37,893 nt of DNA, taken from assembly GCA_965365345.1 (NCBI GenBank), contig CBDUBH010000026.1, positions 1-37,893 of the forward strand, read 5' to 3'. The notes below the pieces were generated by a model, which was given only the letters and a program-made list of their open reading frames with translations, was not told where the DNA came from and ran no database searches. The first letter of the stretch is position 1. Each line of letters starts with the position of its first letter. A program made the position numbers and the translations under genes. This DNA is from CBDUBH01 sp965365345. Lineage in GTDB: Bacteria; Bacteroidota; Ignavibacteria; Ignavibacteriales; SURF-24. Positions 25,738-32,997 of the stretch are shown piece after piece.

Positions 25738-25809
25738 TGAATATTTTCTTTACAAATTATTTCAAACTGATTCTCCGGAATTTTCATTTAATTGAAATTC
25801 ATTTAAAAC

Positions 25810-25844
25810 AAAAAATCCCGGTTCAAAAAAAGAAACGGGATTCC
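25810..25844 (-). terminator. Terminator downstream of cytochrome c gene
   Basis: On the minus strand AATCCCG (25842-25836) pairs with CGGGATT (25820-25814), followed by TTTT. It begins about nine bases after the cytochrome c stop. Confidence 0.7.
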
Positions 25845-25850
25845 AAAATT

Positions 25851-26834
25851 TTAGTTACTCGCAATTTTTTTCTGACTTGCAGGTGTAAATCTTTCAACCC
25901 TGTTTTTAACGGGCTTAATTGATTTCAAATAATCGTAAATTGCGCCTAAATCTTCTTCGGTCATTCCGGCATAAAAAGGCCAAGGCATAATTGTATTAAA
26001 ATCTGTTGGATTTAATTTCACATTACGAACGCTGTCTGATTCAAAAGCTTTGAATCTCGCAATAAAAGTTTCTTTCGTCCACGCGCCGATTCCCGTTTCA
26101 TTATCGGGAGTTATATTTGCCGAGCGAAGAGTTCCAATCGGAACATGAAATTCAGCTCCTCCGGAAAGTTGGGTTTTAGATTCTTGTGGAGTATGGCAAT
26201 CCTGGCAAGCTCCAATTGTAACCAGATATTTTCCGTATTCAACCGGATTGTTTTTATCGGGAACAGATTTTTCAGAATAGTTTTGGGGAAAAGTTTTCAT
26301 GATAAAATTTAACGGAAAATCAATTTCTGATTGCGGAATGTCATTTTCAATTGGCTGCAATGTTCTTAAATATGCAATTATTGAATAAATATCTTCCTTT
26401 GCCATTTTGTTGTAACTCATATACGGCATAATCGGGAACATCACTTTTCCGTTTTTATCCACTCCGGAAGTTATCGCTCTGAAAATTTCTCCATCGGTCC
26501 AGCTTCCTAAATTAGCGGGAGTAATATTTTTGGAATAAACAGTTCCGGGAAAACCGATCTCTTTACCAAATCTTTCACCGCCTTTTCCTTCGGTTCCGAC
26601 TGTTGCAGGTCCGGCAAATTTGGTCCAATCTCTGGTTGAATGGCAATCAATACAGCTTGAAACATTGTTAGCTAAATATTTTCCGCGTTCAATTCTTTCA
26701 GGTGTAAGTTCTACTTTTAGATTTGGCGCTGCTTCAACTTTCGGATAAGTTGAGTTAAAATAAATGAATCCTCCAACAAGAACAATTACAAGCACAAGGA
26801 AAACAATTCCAAGTACTTTTAAAAGTTTTTTCAA
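25851..26834 (-). CDS. Membrane-anchored diheme cytochrome c
   Basis: A 327-residue protein with an N-terminal membrane anchor (about 5-27) and two cytochrome c domains facing the periplasm. The heme motifs are CIDCH at Cys61 and CQDCH near residue 210. Candidate axial methionines lie in MFPIMPYMSYNKMAKEDI and MPWPFYAGMTEEDLG. This two-domain form resembles cytochrome subunits that take electrons from dehydrogenases, but no partner gene is adjacent. The start is TTG at 26834 with AAAGGAGG about ten bases upstream. It is followed by a terminator and is probably monocistronic. Confidence 0.92.
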   Translation of the reverse strand: MKKLLKVLGIVFLVLVIVLVGGFIYFNSTYPKVEAAPNLKVELTPERIERGKYLANNVSSCIDCHSTRDWTKFAGPATVGTEGKGGERFGKEIGFPGTVYSKNITPANLGSWTDGEIFRAITSGVDKNGKVMFPIMPYMSYNKMAKEDIYSIIAYLRTLQPIENDIPQSEIDFPLNFIMKTFPQNYSEKSVPDKNNPVEYGKYLVTIGACQDCHTPQESKTQLSGGAEFHVPIGTLRSANITPDNETGIGAWTKETFIARFKAFESDSVRNVKLNPTDFNTIMPWPFYAGMTEEDLGAIYDYLKSIKPVKNRVERFTPASQKKIASN

Positions 26835-27180
26835 TTAAAAGCCCTCCTTTAAAAGACAAACATTAAAGTTAATTAAGTGGATTTTGTGGATGAGAAATAT
26901 TAAGGATATTATATCTTATTTGCAAGAAAAATCTTCTGATAATTTGAAGGGAAAAATTTTTACTCAATTGCTTAATTATCATTTACCATCAATCGCAAAA
27001 AGTGATTTAAATTTTTCAGAAAAGAGTAATCATTAAGAAATGATTTTTAGTTCCATCATTTAAATTTGCTTTATTATTTGAGAGTACTTTTTTGCAAATT
27101 ACAATTTCAATTTAGGGAAAATACTTTAAGATAAATCTCAATCTTTTCTTATATTTGTTTAATGCAATCAAAATTTAAAA
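26835..27180. other. Intergenic region, one possible small frame
   Basis: A 346-base AT-rich gap between the divergent cytochrome c and ABC ATPase genes, expected to hold both promoters. The only coding-like element is the 48-codon frame at 26890-27036. No repeat or clear operator was seen. Confidence 0.5.
26890..27036 (+). CDS. Possible 48-residue small protein
   Basis: ATG at 26890 to TAA at 27036. The predicted peptide (MRNIKDIISYLQEKSSD at its start) looks helical and amphipathic, with normal use of charged residues, but has no known motif. The only upstream purine-rich site is GTGGA directly before the ATG, which is weak. It may be a real small protein or chance. Confidence 0.22.
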   Translation: MRNIKDIISYLQEKSSDNLKGKIFTQLLNYHLPSIAKSDLNFSEKSNH

Positions 27181-27912
27181 ATGATAGAAATTAAAAATCT
27201 CCGGAAAAGTTTTCGCGACAAAGAAGTTTTACGTGGAATTGATCTTAATATAAATTCAGGCGAATCTTTAGCCATAATCGGAAAAAGCGGTAGCGGAAAA
27301 AGCGTTTTGTTAAAACACATTGTCGGCTTGCTTTTCCCCGATGAAGGTTTTGTAAAAGTTGAAGGAAAAAATATTTCCGAATTAAGCTCGAAAGAACTTT
27401 ATAAAGTAAGGAGAAAATTCGGATTTCTTTTTCAAGGCGCTGCCCTTTTTGATTCGTTGACCGTCGGCGAAAATGTAGCATTGCCGATTACCGAGCATGA
27501 TAAATCAATCTCAAAAATTACTGCCGAAAAAATTGCCGAAGAAAAATTGGAAATGGTTGGGCTTTCCAAAATTCAAAGTTTAAAACCTTCCGAACTTTCC
27601 GGCGGAATGAAAAAGCGCGTTGGTTTGGCAAGGGCTTTGGTTACAAATCCGGATTATATTTTATACGATGAACCTACAACCGGACTTGATCCCGTAATGT
27701 CTGATTCTATTGATGACTTGATAAAAGAACTTGCGCAAAAATTAAATGTTACTTCAATTGTTGTAACTCATGATATGGTAAGCGTGAAAAATGTTGCAGA
27801 TTCTGTAGCAATGGTTCACGAAGGAAAAATTTATTTCCGCGGAAGTGCCGAGGAACTTATAAATTCGGAAGATGAAATAATTTCAAATTTTATTAAGCGA
27901 ACCGGATTTTGA
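27181..27912 (+). CDS. ABC transporter ATPase, MlaF-like, no adjacent permease
   Basis: A 243-residue ATPase. Walker A IGKSGSGKSVLLKHI (about 35), Q-loop FLFQGAALFDSLTVGENV, signature ELSGGMKKRVGLARAL, Walker B YILYDEPTTGLDP and switch-His region VVTHDM are intact. GAALFDSLTVGENVA and the SGGMKKR variant are characteristic of the MlaF/Ttg2A group, which powers retrograde phospholipid transport with MlaE and MlaD. Neither partner gene is here: the next gene is convergent and the previous one divergent. It presumably works with a permease encoded elsewhere. No strong ribosome site is seen. Confidence 0.9.
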   Translation: MIEIKNLRKSFRDKEVLRGIDLNINSGESLAIIGKSGSGKSVLLKHIVGLLFPDEGFVKVEGKNISELSSKELYKVRRKFGFLFQGAALFDSLTVGENVALPITEHDKSISKITAEKIAEEKLEMVGLSKIQSLKPSELSGGMKKRVGLARALVTNPDYILYDEPTTGLDPVMSDSIDDLIKELAQKLNVTSIVVTHDMVSVKNVADSVAMVHEGKIYFRGSAEELINSEDEIISNFIKRTGF

Positions 27913-28011
27913 AAGTTTAAATTTCCTTTAAAATCAATTTTATTTTAAATAGAATTTCAATAAAATATCACTTTTAAAAATCATCTTGTGAAAAATTATT
28001 TTCTTTTAAAT

Positions 28012-28040
28012 AAAAAAATCCGGCATAAGCCGGAATTTTT
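28012..28040. terminator. Bidirectional terminator
   Basis: AAAAAATCCGGC-ATAA-GCCGGAATTTTT, a compact hairpin with A and T tails on either side. It lies between the ABC ATPase gene and the convergent 77-residue gene. Confidence 0.8.
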
Positions 28041-28086
28041 GAATCAAATATTTTAACGGCAAAATTTCGCCGGATAAAACTTCAAA

Positions 28087-28308
28087 TTACTTTTTTTCAT
28101 CTTCAGAATTCAAAGTCAATTCAATTTTCAGATTTATTTCCGCACCGCTGAACAACGTATATTTAATATTTCCTATGGTGCATTTATAATCTTCACCGAT
28201 AAGTTCGCTTATCGCCTTTGAAACTCCCGCTTCAATTGCATCGGTTGAAATTGTTTTAAGTTTGTTGTGAAGAATTCTGTTGATATCGAGATCTTTTTCG
28301 TTTTCCAT
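28087..28308 (-). CDS. Small protein of unknown function
   Basis: A 73-residue protein from ATG 28308; a TTG at 28320 could add four residues. I recognise no family. It starts with a charged helix-like part (MENEKDLDINRILHNKLK), has a middle region with SKAISELIGEDYKC containing its only Cys, and ends in alternating beta-like sequence (EINLKIELTLNS). No signal peptide or membrane segment. It lies downstream of the phosphohexomutase gene on the same strand with a gap of about 140 bases. Confidence 0.65.
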   Translation of the reverse strand: MENEKDLDINRILHNKLKTISTDAIEAGVSKAISELIGEDYKCTIGNIKYTLFSGAEINLKIELTLNSEDEKK

Positions 28309-28446
28309 TTTATTACTCAAATTATTGTTTCTTTTTAAATTTAGACGAAACTGAAATAAAAAAGTTCTGTTTTTTGACTTTAAATTTAATTAAATAAATA
28401 ATTTAATTTTGTATTCCAAATTCTACATTCTAAATTATTTAAAGTT

Positions 28447-29790
28447 TTATCCGCGAATAATTTTCAAAAGTTCTTCGGTTTTTTCATTCATCAAAGTTTC
28501 ATCACCGCGACTTTCAACATTTAATCTTAAAATCGGTTCCGTGTTACTCATTCTAACATTGAAACGCCAGTTATTAAGATCAACGCTTAAACCATCAACA
28601 TAATCTTTTTTGCCATCGTACTTTTCATCAAGCTCTTTTATTTTTTCAGCCGGATTTTCAATTGTTGTATTTATTTCACCTGAGCAAGGATAAGCGGCAA
28701 CCATTTCTTCAACTAATTCAGAAAGTGTTTTATTTTCTTCTGACATTAATTGCATAACAAGTAAAAACGGAATCATTCCGCTATCTGAATAAGCATTATC
28801 GCGGAAATAATGATGCGCTGACATTTCGCCGCCGTAAATTGCATTTACTTCGCGCATTTTTTCTTTTATAAATGCGTGTCCGCTTTTTGATTGAACTGCT
28901 GTTCCGCCATTTTTGCTTACAACATCTAAAGTATTCCAGACTAAACGCGGATCGTGAACAATTTTTTCACCGGGATTTTTTTTCAAAATTGATTTTGCTA
29001 AAAGTCCAACGATGTAATATCCTTCAATAAAATTTCCTTTTTCGTCAAAGAAAAAGCAGCGATCGTAATCTCCATCCCACGCAACTCCCAGATCAGCATT
29101 ATTTTTTATCACTGCGTCAATTGTGGGCTGGCGGTTTTCAGGAAGAAGCGGGTTCGGAACGCCGTTCGGGAAATTTGAATCGGGTTCATGAAATAGTTTA
29201 ATCATTTTCACCGGAAGATCGCCTTCAATTTCATCCAACGCGGGACCAACGCAGCCGTTTCCGGCGTTTACAACAACTTTCAAATTATTGATTTTATCTT
29301 TATCGTAAAACTTTTTCAAGTTCTGGATGAAATCTTTCATCACATCTTTTTGCGTAACATTTCCTTTTTTGTCGCATTTTTCTGCAAAATCTTCAGTTAG
29401 TATCATTCTTTCAACTTCATTTAAACCTGAATCATAACCAACAGGAACTGAATTTCTTTTTACGAATTTCATTCCGTTATATTCAGGCGGATTGTGGCTT
29501 GCTGTGATCATAATTCCGCCATCGGCATCTAAAAACGGTGTTGCAAAATAGATCATTTCGGTTCCGCATAATCCTAAATCAATTACATCAACTCCGCAAT
29601 CGGTAAATCCGTTAATTAAGGCTTCGGAAATTTCTTCTGATGATTTTCTTATATCGTGTCCAACTACAATTTTTTTTGCTTTAATAAGTTTTGAATATGC
29701 TCTTCCTATTTTGTAAGCAAGTTCCGGATTTAATTCACTCGGAACTTTTCCTCTTATGTCATACGCCTTAAAACCGGGAATTTTATCCAT
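28447..29790 (-). CDS. Phosphomannomutase/phosphoglucomutase
   Basis: A 447-residue alpha-D-phosphohexomutase that interconverts hexose 1- and 6-phosphates and supplies sugar nucleotides for surface glycans. The N-terminus PGFKAYDIRGKVP, the catalytic phosphoserine loop TASHNPPEYNG (Ser98), the metal-binding DGDYDRC, the sugar-binding GGEMSAHHYF and the phosphate-binding RMSNTEPILRLNVE are all present. This pattern is of the ManB/AlgC type. AAGGAG precedes the ATG. It may serve the glycolipid genes at 15-19 kb, but it is not linked to them. Confidence 0.95.
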   Translation of the reverse strand: MDKIPGFKAYDIRGKVPSELNPELAYKIGRAYSKLIKAKKIVVGHDIRKSSEEISEALINGFTDCGVDVIDLGLCGTEMIYFATPFLDADGGIMITASHNPPEYNGMKFVKRNSVPVGYDSGLNEVERMILTEDFAEKCDKKGNVTQKDVMKDFIQNLKKFYDKDKINNLKVVVNAGNGCVGPALDEIEGDLPVKMIKLFHEPDSNFPNGVPNPLLPENRQPTIDAVIKNNADLGVAWDGDYDRCFFFDEKGNFIEGYYIVGLLAKSILKKNPGEKIVHDPRLVWNTLDVVSKNGGTAVQSKSGHAFIKEKMREVNAIYGGEMSAHHYFRDNAYSDSGMIPFLLVMQLMSEENKTLSELVEEMVAAYPCSGEINTTIENPAEKIKELDEKYDGKKDYVDGLSVDLNNWRFNVRMSNTEPILRLNVESRGDETLMNEKTEELLKIIRG

Positions 29791-29966
29791 AATTTCTCCT
29801 TAAAGATTATATTTTCCTTTATACAAATAATAAAATAACAAAATTTAAGATAATATTTTTTTGATACAGATAAAACTTTAGGGTAAAATTTCATTGGTGC
29901 AAAACATTTGGCAAGCAGAGTTTTTTACATAGTATTTAATTTTATTGATTTGTAAGTTGGATTAAA

Positions 29967-29989
29967 ATTTTCGGAATATATTCGAAAAT
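29967..29989. promoter_or_regulatory. Imperfect dyad upstream of zinc-ribbon gene
   Basis: ATTTTCG and CGAAAAT flank GAATATATT, 27 bases before the ATG of the zinc-ribbon gene and just before its AAGGAG. The position suits a repressor site overlapping the leader, but symmetry is off by one base and the region is AT-rich. Confidence 0.3.
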
Positions 29990-30015
29990 ATAAATAAGGA
30001 GAATTTTATCGAAAA

Positions 30016-30315
30016 ATGGCTACAATGAAAAAACACTTTACGAAATGTAATAATATCAGATGTAAATCATTTTTTTTGGTTGATCCTGAAAAACCTATTG
30101 GTGAGTTGGGTTACTTATGTGAGAGTTGCGAAAAAAAATCACATAAAACTCATAAGGTTCAATGTACAAGTTGTCAATCAATAATCAATTTCATTTATGC
30201 TTTGCCGCATGAAGAAAAGCATATTTTTACTGTTGAAAAATGCTCGTATTGCGGCGGATCAATTGAGGATGAATGGACGATTGAACCGATTTATTCACCT
30301 GAATCTTATATCTGA
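30016..30315 (+). CDS. Small protein with four cysteine knuckles (zinc-ribbon-like)
   Basis: A 99-residue protein I cannot assign to a named family. It has eight cysteines in four pairs: Cys11/Cys16, Cys35/Cys38, Cys50/Cys53 and Cys76/Cys79, which suggests two zinc-ribbon modules. There is no catalytic domain, signal peptide or membrane helix. Small double-ribbon proteins often bind nucleic acid or act as subunits of larger complexes, which is only a possibility here. AAGGAG lies about 15 bases before the ATG, longer than usual. A dyad lies upstream (29967), and the gene stands alone between the divergent mutase and the S46 peptidase genes. Confidence 0.8.
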   Translation: MATMKKHFTKCNNIRCKSFFLVDPEKPIGELGYLCESCEKKSHKTHKVQCTSCQSIINFIYALPHEEKHIFTVEKCSYCGGSIEDEWTIEPIYSPESYI

Positions 30316-30429
30316 AAATTTATTGACGTGCATGCGAAAATATCGATTTCCGCAGTTTTAACCTGCCGTAAAATTTAGGATTTTTCAATTCTTTAAGGGA
30401 ATTCCGCATAATTTTTTTAATGTAAATTT

Positions 30430-30495
30430 TTATCCGTAAAAATATATTTTCTTTAAGTTGTAAAGAATACTTAAAGGTTGTATTTTTACGGATAA
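30430..30495. promoter_or_regulatory. Nested inverted repeat in leader of S46 peptidase gene
   Basis: TTATCCGTAAAAATA (30430-30444) and TATTTTTACGGATAA (30481-30495) are perfect 15-base inverted arms. Inside them CTTTAAG (30451-30457) pairs with CTTAAAG (30470-30476). The structure ends 20 bases before the ATG. It could be an operator for a dimeric regulator or a structured 5' leader controlling translation. Confidence 0.5.
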
Positions 30496-30515
30496 CGTAA
30501 ATTTAATAGGGATTT

Positions 30516-32774
30516 ATGCGTATGAATTTTATTAAAAAACACTTTCCAAAAGCACTTCTGCTTTCGGCAATTATTTTTGCCGGTTGCTCCTCTTCAACAA
30601 AAGCTCCAAGTACAGAAAACACTTCAACTGCGCCAAAAGCAAAAGTTGAAACTCAGGTTTACGGAGTAAATTTAGATACTGTTAAAGCCGGTAAATTTGA
30701 TACCGGAAAAATGTGGACGTTTGACAATCCACCGGTTGATTATTTTGAAGAAACTTACGGATTTCGCCCTGATGAAATGTGGCTGAATAAAGTAAGAATG
30801 TCAGCTTTAAGATTTGCAAGCTGGTGTTCTGCTTCATTTGTTTCTGAAGATGGTTTGGTTATGACAAATCACCATTGCGGAAGAGGCACTGTTACTGATG
30901 TTCAAAGAGAAGGCGAAGATCTTCACCGCGATGGATTTTACGCTCAAACTTTGGCAGATGAAAGAAGAGTTCCTGAGCTTTATGTTGATCAATTAGTTGA
31001 AATTGCAGATGTAACAAAAGAAGTTCAGGATGCAATTAATTCAGGTTCAACAGATGAAGATAAAATGTTGAATAAAAGCAGAAAGATAAGTGAAATTGAA
31101 GACCGCGCAAAAGAAAAAGGTTTGATCGGTCAGGTAATAACTTTCTACAAAGGCGGAAAATATTCCTTATACAGTTTCAAAAGGTATAAAGATGTTCGCT
31201 TGGTTTTTGCTCCCGAAGATCAACTAGGATTTTACGGCGGAGATTTTGATAACTTTACTTATCCGAGATATTCTCTGGATATGACTTTCTTCCGTGTTTA
31301 TGATGATAACGGAAATCCTTTGAAAACTGAAAATTATTTCAAATGGAGCCCGAACGGCGCTAAAGCAGGCGAACCTGTTTTTGTTGTTGGAAATCCTGGA
31401 AGAACAAACAGACTTAATACTGTTGCTCAATTGGAATATGCGCGCGACGTTCAATATCCTGCCGGATTAAGCATGATAAACGGAATGATCGATGTTTACA
31501 AACAAATGCTTGCAAAACATCCTGAAAAGAAAGCTGAAATTAACGACAGAATTTTCGGAATGACAAATTCGCAAAAAGTTTATATCGGAATGATCAAAGG
31601 TTTAAATGATCCTGTTTTAATGCAGCGCAAAAGAGATTTTGAAAAGAATTTCAGAGATGCAATAAACGCAAAACCTGAACTTAAAGAAAAATACGGCAAA
31701 ACCTGGGATGAAATTGAAGCTTCAAGAAATGAAAGCAAAAAGAACGCAAACAAATTGAACGCTTTCAGTATGAATCCTTTTGCTTCATCAGAATATTTCA
31801 TCGCAGCAAAAAATTTAATTTCTTATGCCGAAGGAAATAAAAAATATCAGAATTTGGAAAAAGATTCCTTGATAAATGAAATTACTCCTGATGATTTTGA
31901 CAGAGAAATTGCTGAATTGAAACTTGTAAATCAGATCAATATGATAATTGCAAATTTAGGTCAAAATGATCCTTTGGTTCAAAAATATTTTGGTAACCGC
32001 AAAGGTAAAGATGCCGCAAATTACCTTTTGGGTCAATCAAATTTGGATGATCAAAACGGAATTGAAAATTTTGTAAGTAAATCAAAAGAAGAAATTTTAA
32101 ATTCAAATGATCCTTTTATAAATTTCATTCTTGAAACACGCGGACAAGTGGAAGAAATGATGGCTTCTGAAAAAGCATTGAGATTAAAAGATGAAGTCAG
32201 CAATCAACTTTTAGGACAAGCAATTTTTGAAGTTTACGGAACCTCAATTCCGCCGGATGCAACTTTCAGTTTAAGAATTGCAGATGGTGTTGTAAAAGGT
32301 TACGAATATAACGGAACAATTGCTCCGCATCAAACAACTTTTTACGGATTGTATGATAGATATCATTCATTCGGAAAAGAATATCCTTGGTGGGATCTTC
32401 CGCAAAAATGGGCAAATCCGCCTGCAGAATTTGATTTAGAAGTTCCGATGAATTTCGTTTCAACAAATGATATTATCGGTGGAAATTCAGGAAGTCCTGT
32501 TATAAATCAAAGTGCTGAAATTGTAGGTTTGGCATTTGACGGAAACATTGAAAGTTTACCCGGAAATTTCATTTTTACAACTGAAGCTAACAGAACGGTT
32601 AACGTTGCTTCTCAAGGAATGATGGAAGCAATTCAAGATCTTTATCAGGCAAAAAGATTAAGTGAAGAATTGAAAAACGGAAAAATTTCTGAAGTTGCTC
32701 CTGTAAAAGTAAGCGATGAAAAACCAGTTAAAGAGCCAAAATCAAAAGTTAAAGCTAACGCATCACAAAATTAA
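30516..32774 (+). CDS. S46 dipeptidyl-peptidase, DPP7-like, lipoprotein
   Basis: A 752-residue serine exopeptidase that removes N-terminal dipeptides outside the cytoplasm. A lipoprotein signal ends in FAGCSSS. The family triad is visible: His in MTNHHCGRG, the candidate Asp in FFRVYD, and Ser658 in GGNSGSPV. The residue 18 after the catalytic serine is Gly (LAFDGN), as in DPP7 with broad hydrophobic preference, rather than the Arg of acid-specific DPP11. A Lys/Pro/Glu-rich tail of about 30 residues is absent from the second copy. Starts at 30516 and 30522 are both possible (MRMNF); AGGG lies just upstream. A strong terminator follows. Confidence 0.93.
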   Translation: MRMNFIKKHFPKALLLSAIIFAGCSSSTKAPSTENTSTAPKAKVETQVYGVNLDTVKAGKFDTGKMWTFDNPPVDYFEETYGFRPDEMWLNKVRMSALRFASWCSASFVSEDGLVMTNHHCGRGTVTDVQREGEDLHRDGFYAQTLADERRVPELYVDQLVEIADVTKEVQDAINSGSTDEDKMLNKSRKISEIEDRAKEKGLIGQVITFYKGGKYSLYSFKRYKDVRLVFAPEDQLGFYGGDFDNFTYPRYSLDMTFFRVYDDNGNPLKTENYFKWSPNGAKAGEPVFVVGNPGRTNRLNTVAQLEYARDVQYPAGLSMINGMIDVYKQMLAKHPEKKAEINDRIFGMTNSQKVYIGMIKGLNDPVLMQRKRDFEKNFRDAINAKPELKEKYGKTWDEIEASRNESKKNANKLNAFSMNPFASSEYFIAAKNLISYAEGNKKYQNLEKDSLINEITPDDFDREIAELKLVNQINMIIANLGQNDPLVQKYFGNRKGKDAANYLLGQSNLDDQNGIENFVSKSKEEILNSNDPFINFILETRGQVEEMMASEKALRLKDEVSNQLLGQAIFEVYGTSIPPDATFSLRIADGVVKGYEYNGTIAPHQTTFYGLYDRYHSFGKEYPWWDLPQKWANPPAEFDLEVPMNFVSTNDIIGGNSGSPVINQSAEIVGLAFDGNIESLPGNFIFTTEANRTVNVASQGMMEAIQDLYQAKRLSEELKNGKISEVAPVKVSDEKPVKEPKSKVKANASQN

Positions 32775-32804
32775 TTTTTGATATGTTAAAATTTTGATCT
32801 TAAT

Positions 32805-32836
32805 AAAAAGCCGCTGAAATTTTCAGCGGCTTTTTT
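32805..32836 (+). terminator. Strong terminator between the two S46 genes
   Basis: AAGCCGCTGAAAATTTTCAGCGGCTT is nearly a continuous palindrome flanked by A and T runs and ends in TTTTTT. It implies that the two peptidase genes are transcribed separately. Confidence 0.9.
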
Positions 32837-32997
32837 GTTTTAAATTTTGCAAACAATTAAATTACTTATAACTTTTTAAAGTCATTTACCGGCAAATTCA
32901 TGCCTTCAAAATTTATCTTCCCTTTTACCAAACTTTTAACCAAAAATATCTTAAATTTATACATCACTTTTTTGCTAAATAAATCTCGCGAGGCAAA

